From Psilocybe azurescens (Eukaryota > Basidiomycota > Agaricomycetes > Agaricales > Agrocybaceae), in NCBI GenBank assembly GCA_023853785.1, contig JAJIRX010000597.1:276185-340184 (forward strand): a stretch of DNA of 64,000 bases. Direction: 5' to 3'. Made by a program: the position numbers and the translations under genes. Position 1 is the stretch's first letter. The number at the start of each line of letters is the position of its first letter. A model generated the notes under the pieces. It ran no database searches. It was not told the DNA's origin and saw only the letters and a list, made by a program, of their open reading frames with translations. This document shows, one piece after another, positions 24,021 to 34,753 of this stretch.

Positions 24021-25788
24021 ATGTCGAGTCGCGCCAGAACGCCCACCACGCCTTTTATTCCCCCCTTTGGAACCCCGGAGGGGTCTCCTGCACCAGTCGT
24101 ACCAGGACAGCTTCACCCCCATCGTAGTCCTAATCCTGCACAGGCATACCTACACTCACCTTATGCCACTACCCCATTTATTCCCTCGTTGAATGTATCG
24201 CCTATGGGAACCCCTGGTGTGATTCCAGCAGTCATACCGGGAGCTCCGTCTGGAGGACCCCCATCGCGGCAGGGCCTTTCTCACGACTTCGTTGGTTATC
24301 CCTCAGGTGCCGACCCTTGGTCTTCCCCTAACTCACAAGGCCATCCCCCAACACCGATGCTTGGAGGATACGGTCACCCAATGTCACCCTGGCATGCGCA
24401 GCCTCCAAATACAGCACCGGCCGCATACGCTAACTTCAGTACACCATGGAGCCATTCTGCTTCATTGCCTTCACCTTGGGCACCGAACGGCAGAGGCATT
24501 CCACAAGGGCCAGGAGGCATTCCACAAGGACCAGGAGGCATTCCACAAGGACCAGGAGGATATTCACCTTACTCAGCCGGATATACGCCTGTATTCCCAC
24601 CTGGCCAGCTACCCGGAGGATATGGAGGACATGGAGGGCATGGAGGGCATGGAGGGTATGGGGGTCCACCTCCACTCCAACAAGCCCCACAAGCCTGGGG
24701 AATGCAAGGAATGCAACCTCAGATGCACCCTCAGATGGCTCCGCAACAACAACAACAACAAGGCCACTTTGGTGGACACCCGGACTGGCTGCAACAGATG
24801 GCTCCGCAACAACATCAACAAGGCCACTTTGGTGGACATCCGGACTGGCTGCAACAGGCGGCTATGCAGCAGGGAGGTTTTGGCCCGCCACACGCTGGCC
24901 ATCCCCCGCGATCGGCAATGGACTTGCATTCCCAGAGAACAGACCAAATACCTCCCTTCACTGTAGGCCTCCACTGTAAGCTCAACCCAAATATCACACG
25001 ACACAACAGCCACTGATAACTTCTTCATATCTGCAGATGGTCCTGTGCTTGAGCCTAATATAGTTCACATCCTTGGAGTTCAGTTACGCTTGAACCCATT
25101 GCTTATGCCCCTTCCCGAGGACGGGTCCGATCAAGTGCATCTCAACTGGAATATGCTATTCCCCACCTCGGACGTGCACCGCTCGTCGGATCCTACTCAT
25201 CTTTCTTGGTCGAAAGGCCGAGACGAGCCAGCAACTTTCCCGCGTGTTTCTTGTTTGAACATTATAACGGAGAGCATGCCATGGATTATCGAGGCTCGGG
25301 CGACAGAGAAAAACCGAGGGCTGACCTGCGGCGAGGTCATCGATACCATAGGCCGCAGCCTATCCCGACTCACTTCCGAAGCAGATTACAGAAACTTATC
25401 TCCGCCAGCCAAACGCGACCTCAAGCTCGCGTACCAATACAACCGCGAGCGGAATCATGGCGTGCCGGGTGGGCTGCTTGGACAAGGGATGAAGCGCCTT
25501 GATTATCTGGGACGGAGCACCATGTTCGCCGGGATCGAAGTCAACGACCGCGTGTTGAGAAAGTTGCATGGCATGCCGCTTCCGTGCTTTGTGGTTTTGA
25601 AAACTTTAAATTCGTACCCGATGACAGATAGGGAGAGGAGGGATCAGGAGGTTCGGCAGAGGTCAGGCAGCTCTCAAGGCCATCGATCCCGGGCCAATTC
25701 AACGAACACTCGCATTCACGTACAATCTCCAAGTTCGACGGGAGGCTCTGATGAGGAATCTGCTGATTACGATCCCGACCACCACTGA
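24021..25788 (+). CDS. DUF6699 domain protein with long Pro/Gly/Gln-rich head (gene 1)
   Basis: Two exons (24021-24975, 25037-25788) join through a GTAAGC donor into a 568-residue protein. The first 300 residues are low-complexity: three GIPQGPG repeats, a GHGGHGGHGGYGG run, and two copies of a MAPQQ..QQGHFGGHPDWLQQ unit of about 20 residues. The spliced junction reads HYGPVLEPNIVH and opens the folded domain: LNWNMLFPTSD, PATFPRVSCLNII, PWIIEARA, then GMKRLDYLGRS. This matches DUF6699, a domain common in agaricomycetes with no known function. A Ser-rich acidic tail ends the protein. The partner DUF6699 gene lies tail to tail 700 bp away. Confidence 0.85.
24493..24555 (+). repeat. Three tandem 21-base repeats coding GIPQGPG
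   Basis: GGCATTCCACAAGGACCAGG repeats three times in frame with one silent change, inside the low-complexity head of DUF6699 gene 1. Confidence 0.8.
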
Positions 25789-26486
25789 TCACGTCCAATG
25801 AATATCGGTTTCTTTCTTTTCTTCTTTTCTTTGCGTGTCATATTTCCTTTCCCATGACATTTTACCTCAACTCTTTTTCTCTCCATTTTCTCTTTCAATT
25901 TCAACTCCCGTGGAACTCTAAGACTCTGCAATCCTGCTCTACCCACTCTCACGCACACGTATCCCCAACTTGCACTGTTATTCACTGTACTTTTCAGCCC
26001 AGATAACGTCCTCCGGTATTGTATTCTACTATCTCACGTTCAGCTACCGTAACCACCATTTCTGCCCATCGTCGCTCTCTCTCTCTCTCTTTCAATGTCT
26101 TCTTAGGTTTTCTTTTTCCCATTCAATTCTTTCCTCTTCTCTGCTTGCTGGGTCCATATCTTATGCCGTATGAAGTATGTATACATAACAACTTGATCGC
26201 TCTTTACTTTTCTTTTTTCATGTCGTTTTACGCTGTCAGACTATCAGATTGATGTCTGAAGTTATCCCAAAAAGGTGCTACATAGCCTACGACCCATTCA
26301 TTCATCCTTTTGAATAACAAATATTTTACATTCCACGACTCCGATATCCAGACAACAATATACCAAAAATGACGATTAAGCAAGCAAAAGGTAGGTCTCC
26401 GGCCGGATATAAGAAAAATGTGTACGATGGTATCCAAGATAGAAGAGATCGAAAAAGAAAAAGAATTTTGGAGAAGATGTGAAGGT
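25789..26486. other. Convergent 3' intergenic region
   Basis: T- and C-rich gap between two convergent DUF6699 genes. It includes a (CT)n microsatellite at about 26073-26090. No gene seen. Confidence 0.5.
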
Positions 26487-27440
26487 TCAACTGATTAGCT
26501 CCATGACGAGGATGTTAGGTGCCCTGAATCCAAGCCGCGCTCGCGCATAGTTGTCGTCTCTGTCGAATCTGTCCACATATACTCGGTCTCGAAGCCAGTC
26601 TGAAAGATAAAACAAAATCACAATTAATCATTGCTGCTCTGCGAAGAACATGAAGCTTGGAGAAAGGGTGGCTGCCACTCACCGACGCGTCTGATCCTGT
26701 CAGGTACATTAGCTGGGGGATAGTTGTATCCCCAGCCCGCGGGCACCTGGTTACCCTGAGCAGTCGCGAAATTGTTCCCTGCAGTCCTTCTCATATGATC
26801 CTGTATCCTCGCTGGGACGGTGGAAAGTTCAAATTCAGTGACCGTGTTCTCTGTATACCTGAGGACCCATCGCAATACGATGTAAGCAAAATAATGATGA
26901 CACTACCAAGGAAGAGACGTACTCCTTGAACAGAGCAGAGCATAGATCACCGATCGTCACCCCGGAATCTTTCTTCACGATCGTGCACCATGGGGAGTGT
27001 TTGGATATGATGATGAGCTGGGAGACGCGCGGGAGGGTTGCGGGCTCGTCCTTTCCGTGCATGACATGTTCTCCGTTCGCGGTTGGGACCATCGTGCCGC
27101 TGTAGCCTGTCGATATCGAAACGAAACGAAAGATGGTAAGATTTAAGGATGAGGATGGTTTTAGGTTGAATGTGCAATAGACGCACTCACCCGATACCAG
27201 ATTGAATTGGAGCGGGATCTTGTCCAGTTTTCCCTCTATAATGGGGTTAAGCTCCAGCTCGGTGTTCTGTCCGCTGTTGAGGAGGTATAGGTCTGTCTGG
27301 CTTAGAACCGGGCCATCTGTTCATATCCAAACGTCGCGTTCATTCATTCAACATCAATGACACTATTATTCGAGATATAGAGACGACGTACATGAAGCTC
27401 CCGGGGTCCATCTGCTAACTGATGGCATTGCCATTGCCAT
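26487..27440 (-). CDS. DUF6699 domain protein (gene 2)
   Basis: Starts at 27440 with MAMAMPSVSRWTPGAS; five exons join in frame to a TGA at 26487-26489. The second exon opens YGPVLSQTDLYLLN, matching YGPVLEPN of gene 1 at the same splice phase. Core domain words are PATLPRVSQLIII, PWCTIV, GVTIGDLCSAL, and IRRVDWLRDRVYV near the end. It lacks the long low-complexity head of gene 1. The two genes are probably old paralogues that share one intron position. Function unknown. Confidence 0.85.
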
Positions 27441-28122
27441 TTTTCTTGTTGTTGCCTGCGACGAGTGTGTTTGCAGTGCAGTTTTATCGTGCCCTAGCGC
27501 GTCTGATTAGTCAAAGCCTCCACTCAGGTCGAGTCAATGTTCAGGGTGGGAACCTCGGGGATGAAGATTGTAGAAACAGCCTCGTGTTTACAACGCAGAA
27601 CACTGGCGGCAGTGTCGGGTCGGGGGTAATAATCTAATCGTGATTGCTGGAGAGAGCACCCCGGAAAGGAAAGCGATCAATTGCTGACTGCTAATTGCAG
27701 ACAGGGGTAGGCCACCTGTGTCGACCTGTGCATGTACTACTTGGGCTAACGGAGGGATTGGTAGAGATTCAGAAGGAAATGTGGTGCTAGATTTTTTGTT
27801 TAATACCGGGTGGATAAGTACCGATTTCATTTTTGTGCTGTACTGATTCCTGCCTATACAGCCACCCACATACTATTACACCTTTCCTTAAAGCACAGTC
27901 TCTCACACAATTGATGGATAGAACGGATGAGAGCAAATACTTATATCCGACACAGAATGAAGATGTTAAGAGCATTCTAGTCTCTAAATCCATTTACAAA
28001 ACGCAGGGTTCAATGGGGTCGGTACACGACGGAATGGCTACAGGAACACCAAACGTTCTCAAAGAAGCTCACAGAGACGGGCTTAAATGGACGGCTCACA
28101 TGCATAAGTACAAGCCGCACTC
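27441..28122. other. Intergenic, no gene recognised
   Basis: 680 bp between the start of DUF6699 gene 2 and the end of the transporter gene, both on the minus strand. Only short open frames. Confidence 0.4.
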
Positions 28123-29933
28123 CTAGTCCAAGCGGCGAGGCAAACGCGAAGCCAAACCGATACTTCCGACGGTAACAAATATGAGAACCACGTACGCGGC
28201 ATAGCCCCACAGCACATGCCGCTCTATGGAAAGAGACAGCAGGCTGCTCACCATCACTGGCGTCACGATTCTCCCAATCGACACGAGCGTCTGGCTGAGA
28301 CCGTTAGTCGCACCCAAGGATCTTTTGTTCGGTGCTGCGGCAGTGATGAACATGTACACACAGCCTGTTTCAAGGCAGTGGGCATCATCAGCATAAGGCA
28401 ATAGTTATAGGGATGAAGGACCAAGATGGAGAATCCTTGCGGTATAAGATATAACGCACCGAAGCCCAGTTCCATAATAAGGGAGCAGGATAATTGGCAA
28501 CCAAGCATTATCCATACAACGTAAGAGAAGCCTTTCTCCGACACGAGAAGATTCATCAGAGGCGAAAACGCGAAAATGGGGATGAACGCGGCAATAGCAG
28601 CCATGAATACAGTTTTGACGCCGAATCGGCGCACGAGTCTTCCTAGCATTACCGTCTGGAATATACTGTTTGTGATGCCATAGGTCCCTAAGATGATACC
28701 CACTTCACGAGGAGGAAGAGCAAGGCCCCCGATTGTTACGGGCATGGCGAGGAAAAGAGGCTGGATGACATTGGACGAGGCGTGTAAGGATGCAATAGAG
28801 ACGTAATTCAGGAGAGGTATAAGTATCTTCCACTGAAGCAAGGACCTGAGCGGAACGGGTTCCGAGTTTAGAGTTCTTGTAGGTTGAGTATCTGAAGGGC
28901 GGAGGAGAGGTTCCAGTTCTCTGTCTCGCTGGGGTCGCCTGTGAAAAATCCCCTCTGGAACCGTCTGCATTGACATTCTGAGTCAACTGTAAATCTAAAA
29001 CAATGGGCTACTACGAACCTCTTTGAGGAACACAAAAACGACACACGACGCGAAAATAGCGAAGGAGGCCATGATTCCGCATGGGAGAAAATAAGGATAT
29101 TCCACCCAAAAGTGCCCGGGAAAGACATCGGGAAAATGGTCGCGAGGACGAGCAAGCCATCCTCCGGTAAAAGCCCTGAGGATCATAGGTTAAAATTTTG
29201 CCTCTATAGTCGAAATGAAAATGGCGCGACAAACCCAAAGGAGCTTCCGACCGCCCAAGGTACGTGAAGCAATGCAAAGGCATCAGCACTGTTGCTGTGG
29301 TCGGATATTTCACCGACCATACTCTTGATGACACCTGACCACCGTATTAAATGCTTACATTGCACAGATTACTCTCTTTCGCACTCACCTGCATTGCTGT
29401 TCAAGGCAGTAAATATGCATCGACTTCCAAAGACATCAGTAAGTTGCCCAAAAATACGTAGAAGTTATCCATACCTGACTACAAGTCCCCAAAAGTTTTC
29501 GAAAGACCGAACGAGGTGGTTGCTACTGCTAGTGCCAGAGTCCCCAGTAATAAAATGGGCTTTCTCCCTATCTGGTCGGATAGTCTACTCCAGTACATAA
29601 CGCTAACCAGCGAGAGAAGCTGGCGTATAGACTCCTATCATAGAAAGACACTGTTGAGGATACAATGTCAGGAGGAATGGAGCAGCCACCGACCATGATC
29701 CCTGCGTAATAGCCAACCCTGGCACCGTCTCCTCCAGTAACAGAGGTCAAGAGCTGACACCGACATCAAACGCATCAATAGCGGCTGAAGCCAACACTAT
29801 ATCCCGTACCTCATTCAAAAATGGGAATATAACATAGGAAGAGGCCGATTCAGTAAATCGTAAGAGCAGGAGTATGGAAAGCTGAGCTATAGGAAGGGGG
29901 TTCGTCGTGTTTTTAAGCCATCTCCTCTTGCAT
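28123..29933 (-). CDS. Major facilitator superfamily transporter, DHA1-type
   Basis: A 12-helix secondary transporter of the plasma or vacuolar membrane. Exons on the minus strand give the MFS signature WSRLSDQIGRKP (loop 2-3), PWAVGSSFG plus FTGGWLARPRDHFP (helix 5 region), the long helix pair YPYFLPCGIMASFAIF, a charged central loop, the second half with PPREVGIILGTYG, and a C-terminal half ending RLPRRLD. A GTGCGT donor joins MELGFG to CVYMFITAAAPNKRS. Substrate cannot be told; relatives are annotated as multidrug or zinc-induced-facilitator-like carriers. One base seems missing at the A4 run 29491-29494 (frame of FGLSKTFWGL). The first exon is uncertain: the ATG at 29933 meets a stop after six codons unless one base is wrong. 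Confidence 0.82.
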
Positions 29934-30475
29934 CAAGGGAGTTTGACATCGTTATATCCCTCCCTCAAGTAACCAGGGGAGTGTGGGTCTATAAGATATC
30001 GAGGGTAGGGTATTTAAACAGAGTAGAAGGAACTGGGTGGTCCCCGTTTGTCGACAAAACAGGACTCCTGTCAGTAAGTAGGCTGTCGAGGCGGCGATAG
30101 CATGTGGTTCGATATTAAGATAAGTAGAAGATGTACTCCTGTACTGAGTCTCTTTAATACCGTATACACCAGTGCATGCGCAACAGGTCGAATGGCTAAA
30201 GAGACGCAACCTGGTTGAAAGACAGTGACTGATCGAGCTTGAGGTGGCCGCCCTCGCTTCTGAAGCGCATAGGAGATGAGGCCTAATATAGATCGATGGT
30301 GATGATGATGGATGGCAAAATAGAATCTTATCAGATAAGATTTTAATTTAACGATTGATTCTGTTCTCCGTACGCGTGTTTCTGCTCTCCACTGATCATC
30401 TGGGATTACTGCTGCTTAATCGCGATCTGACCAAAGGGCCCATTCATCTCTAACTTTAACCATCTCATACTCAAG
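29934..30475. promoter_or_regulatory. Divergent promoter region, MFS transporter / CCDC124
   Basis: About 540 bp between divergent genes. No specific element identified apart from an AGATAAGATTTT stretch near 30330-30345 that holds GATA-type words on both sides (CTTATCAGATAAGA). Confidence 0.4.
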
Positions 30476-31603
30476 ATGCCCCCAAAAGGTGGAAACGCAA
30501 AGAAGGAGAGTGGGAGAGCCAAAAGGCAGAAAACGAATCAAAGAAACAAGAGCAAGCGACTGCCGAGAAGGTAACGACGATCCCATTTCTCTCGCTCTAC
30601 ATACATCTAACAAGACCCTACCGTACCCTATCTGTCCCCATTCCAATGAATCGATAGGAAAAGAAGGAAGCCGATAAATGGGCCGATAAAGACGTCAAGG
30701 GCGGAAAGGCGAAGCAGGAGGAGAAGGAGGAGAAGCGCAAGGCCGAGCTGGCGCGCAAAGCCGAGAACGCACGGCTCCTAGCGGAGGAGGAGAAAGCTGC
30801 ATCGGTGTCCAAACCCAAGGCCGCGCCCGCGAAGAAGAAAGCGGCGCCTGCTAAAGACACCAAGCCCGCAGGCCCCGGCGCTATCGCTGCAGGCGGTGGA
30901 TTGGGCGAACCTTCTGAGCCCAAAGACCAGGAGCCCGCGCCTGAAGTGGAGAGCTATGCTGCTACTGGAATCGATAATGCACTTGATCTTCTTGAAGTCG
31001 TGACTGCCAAAATGGACAAGGCAAGCGTTGGCCAACAAGCTGCTGGGATCGAGAAACATCCAGAGGTGCGATCACATTTCTTGCTCAATGTCAATGCTCA
31101 TTGTGTTCTAACGTCTTTACTTTTTGTCCAGCGTCGTTTCAAGGTATAATTTATCCAAATGATCGCAACTATAACTAAACTAACGCGTCTTCTTAGGCCG
31201 TCTTTGAAGCATGGCAAGAACGAGAACTGCCTAGAGTCAAGGAAGAGGTAATCAGCGGGCTCTCTAGTCTACACCTCATCTCTGAAATAACCTATTCCCT
31301 TTCTTCCAGCATCCCGGTCTGCGGTTGCAACAATACAAGGTCAGTAACCACCTTATTTCAATCATAATTATCCATTCTAATCTAGACTCCATCATCGCCA
31401 GGATCTACTATACAAGCAATTCCAGAAATCGCCAGAAAACCCGTAAGCATAACCACCTTCTTTACTTCGACTTTGTCTTATCGACATCACAATCCAGGTT
31501 TAACCAAGTCACGATCGATTACAATGCAACGAAAGAAGATAAAGTCGACGCTTTGAAGTCAAAACAAGCTCAGATCGAGCAACGTCTTCGCGAAAACAAG
31601 TAG
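30476..31603 (+). CDS. CCDC124 / Lso2 family ribosome-associated protein
   Basis: Homologue of human CCDC124, yeast Lso2 and fission-yeast Oxs1, a small coiled-coil protein that binds ribosomes and helps them recover from hibernation. Seven exons: 30476-30570, 30658-31065, 31132-31143, 31197-31247, 31310-31339, 31402-31442, 31498-31603. The start MPPKGGNAKKESGR, the Lys/Glu/Ala-rich helix, the RRFKAVFEAWQE block and the tail HPGLRLQQYKDLLYKQFQ are typical. Exon 3 codes only RRFK (12 bases). The exons total 743 bases, one short of 248 codons; the missing base is in the A4 run at 30521-30524, where five A would give GRAKKAEN and keep the frame to the TAG. Since this gene is conserved across eukaryotes, a sequence error is the likelier reading. 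Confidence 0.88.
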
Positions 31604-32486
31604 ATGCTTGCATGAATCTCATCTCATCTATGACGTGCTGTAATCACAATTCATTGTACACTGTATCGACATCTCTGGACTGCATTTAACGCAATGGCAT
31701 CCTGATCCATAAGACTCTTTCGCATTACTTACGCAACACATATCCTTTAACTTGAATGTGAATGTTACGATCATTGAGCCAAAATCAGTAGGGCGTTGAT
31801 AAACGGTCGTATTTGCAACACTTATTGTGATCCAGGCGATTGAGGAGTAGAATCCATTCATAAAATATGATAGCGTCACGAATAAATATTACATAGGAGA
31901 GCGAATGATAGAGTATACAACCAAGTACAGAAATCAAGAAATCAAAACATACAAGAAGGTGCAGTATTTATATATAGTAATAGGTAACCCAAGCTTCTGG
32001 CATTATGCCATAGAATTATTTTACAGAGATGAAATAGTGTCCCTAAAAGAAAGAAGGTAGGTTAGCATCGTTGTCTTTCATAATAATAAAAAAGTAGGCG
32101 CCATCGATAAGATCAGTAAAAAAGGCAATATTCGTTTGTCTCCACAAAGAATCAGAACAGGTCTGAATATATTCATCCGCAAAAGATGGGGCGCAAAAAT
32201 GAACGAGGAACGAGACTCACGGGTATGGTTAAGTAAGCAATATAGTATATGTCAGAGCGAGTACCTGAGGAGAGAGGTCGGAGATTAGTAAAGTTCAGAT
32301 AGTAGACGAAAAAAGGGTTGAAATGAAGGTAGATCAAAATTAAAAGGCAATATCGGTTTGTCCTCAAAGATAATTCGGAACAGGTCTGATATGTTTCATC
32401 ACACAATAAAAGGACAGCGAGCAGGAAGCGGAAAGAAAAAAGCGAAAGAGAGTGAGAATACTCACAAGGCAGCACCAGAAAAAGAG
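31604..32486. other. Convergent intergenic region with an imperfect direct repeat
   Basis: No gene seen. Two related stretches of about 75 bases, near 32112-32189 and 32334-32412, share GGCAATAT, GGTTTGTC/CGTTTGTC and ACAGGTCTGA.ATAT words in the same order. Confidence 0.5.
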
Positions 32487-33259
32487 TTAGTTGGACGCAA
32501 TAGGCGGCGGCATGGAGGTAGCGAAGAGTCTCCATTTCTCCCTTGCCGGCGCAGTTTCGCCATACACCCACTGTTCGTCCGAGATTTCGAACCTGAGATG
32601 GGCATCACAGTCTTCGACGTAAACGCCTACTCCTGAGCCATCCATAGGGTCGAGGAGCTGCTCAAAGGCGGGATGGTCGTCGTATGTCTGCAGTTTTCGC
32701 AGAGCTTGGATGAGATCTTCCGCGAGAGGCGTAGCATTAGGTGGGTCCTCCTTGATCTGTTCCCACCCCACCGGTGGAGAGCCAGGTGGCGAGATTAGGA
32801 AATTCTTCTCGATGGCAGGCGGCTTCAGGTAACTTGTAGTGGGGATCCAAGAACGTTCCCCCCGAGGGATGAGTGGGTTGGGATCCGCACGATACACGCG
32901 TAGCACAGTTTGAGAGCTGGATCAAGGACAAAAAATCAGAAAAAAAGATCAAATATATTTGAAAATGAAGTTTTCCAGTCTCACCTGTCGAAGGCTCCAT
33001 CGACGATGATAGGATCGCTTCTGGACTTCGCCAACTCCGCGTGGTGATCGTACTCATAGACGATAATGACGCGTCCAAAGCCTGGCAAAGGAACCCACTG
33101 GTTGATATCACCAAAAGACGAAAAATGGTCGCGCAGCATGGCTAAAATGAGAGGGTCGAAAAAGGACTTGGGCAACGAAGTCACCGCCAGTGTGTTGGTT
33201 GGTTCAAGAACAGGCGGCGACGAGGGATCTGCGGGGGCGGTGAGGAACATCCTTGCCAT
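32487..33259 (-). CDS. Calcipressin (regulator of calcineurin, RCAN/Rcn1)
   Basis: Binds and modulates the Ca2+/calmodulin-dependent phosphatase calcineurin. Two exons (33259-32985 and 32916-32487) give 234 residues, the usual size. The N-terminal half is an RRM-like fold (TNTLAVTSLPKSFFDP, VIIVYEYDHHAELAK). The second exon holds the family signature FLISPPGSPPVGWEQIKEDP and the start of a Leu-rich helix. An acidic segment with the canonical conserved C-terminal GVYVEDC-like region follows. The start at 33259 is chosen because it begins the conserved reading frame right after a non-conserved upstream stretch. All junctions keep frame. Confidence 0.88.
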
Positions 33260-34753
33260 GGTTATGGGGGGCCTGAGGAGAGGAGAGGGAGAAGAGGGTG
33301 GTTGGAGGAGAAGACTGCGTCTGTCCTCTGTTAAAAGGCAATTTTCAAGGCAATTACCGTAAATTACGTAACACATCAATGGCTGTGCAATCAGCCCCCC
33401 CTTGGCTGTTCGACACAGCTCCTGCCAGTGCGCAACTCCAATGTTAACATTTACCTCGCAGAATAAGCCGCGCAGTTCGTGACATCGTACCATTCGAATT
33501 AAGAATACCTGTGTAAGAAATTGGAATGCTCTGATTATATGTACTGCCCACAAATGAAGTTGAATTGGAGTTGCGGCCCGCGTTTTTCGTCGGGTCGGCA
33601 CTCATTTTTGTGCCTCGGTTGCAGCACATGCGTAAATTGTTTCTTGAAGCAGCGCCACTTGCTCACTAAAGTTGTACTTACATGGAGTATCACCCAATAT
33701 CGTCCCTTTCGGTGAAACCGTATCAGCGGCTTGTCATTTCATGACTTCGCACTCTTGGAAGCCCTCGTACTAGCATTACCAACCGCATACCTATATTTAC
33801 TGGACTTGCAGGTGGGATAAACCAACTAAAATGTCAACATATACTCAGATAATTGAAGGCTTTTACTCCTAATTTTCTGACTCATCGACTTGCACTTGAC
33901 AATTTCACGTTGTCGATTACTCGAGGGGGCGAGCCCGCAATGAATTCCTAAAGGAATATATGTATGTGTAAGTATTACAGGAACTCTCGTACACCACACA
34001 TCATCTGAGAACATGTTGACACGCACGAGTCTCAAACGTCACTTAAATTGAACCTAGAGCCCTAGTTCAAATCGGTTTGGCGGACATTGCACTTTATAAC
34101 CAACCAGAACATAGATTCATGTAACGCAGAGCCACCAGCTTGACTTCATTTTGAAAGGCGCAAGTACAGTAGATCCACCAGGTTGCTATGAGATGCGTTC
34201 TCCAAGAAAAGAAATAGTATATATGTCGGTGGCTATGGCCGCTGTGAGGCAGCAACCCCAGTCATGGTAGGCGCAACATTTTTAATTTCCCTTAGAGGGT
34301 AGCGAGGAGGCCTTGAGTATAAATTTGGGGCATCGAGACGGAAGCGAACCACACGCGTGAAGAGTCAAGACCATTTCCACTGAGGACGTCTGCGTGGCTA
34401 ACCAGATATCCCACAGTCCAAGTCCCACAATGCCCGAAGCTTCCATCGTAGCGTAGTCGCGGCAATTGTCGTAATTCAGGAGTACAAGAGATGGTGATAA
34501 TGGCGGTACTAGCGTAAGCACGGAGCGCAACCAAATTTGGCACTTTGTTTGTCGTGGGAATGACTACTGTGTTTACGTAATACACTTGCCATTGTATTGT
34601 CCTTCTGTTACTCCATCCGAAAGACAATGGCTAATTCGGACGGCATCAATTCGAGAACAATTGCGCTTAAGAATAGGGAATTCCGAACCATGTTAAACGC
34701 TGAAGGACAGCAGTCTGCTTCTGCACCCACCATCACCACTCTTTTCGAGCGCG
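33260..34753. other. Intergenic, no gene recognised
   Basis: 1.5 kb between divergent genes (calcipressin and the cysteine-rich membrane protein). Only short frames without recognisable similarity. Confidence 0.4.

Noticed and set aside
24292..24979. Two long frames (224 and 177 codons) overlapping the DUF6699 gene 1 head
   Set aside because: Both are shifted readings of the in-frame repeats; only the GIPQGPG frame splices into the DUF6699 domain.
34040..34090. Possible tRNA B-box (AGTTCAAATCG)
   Set aside because: No A-box at the right distance and no foldable stems.
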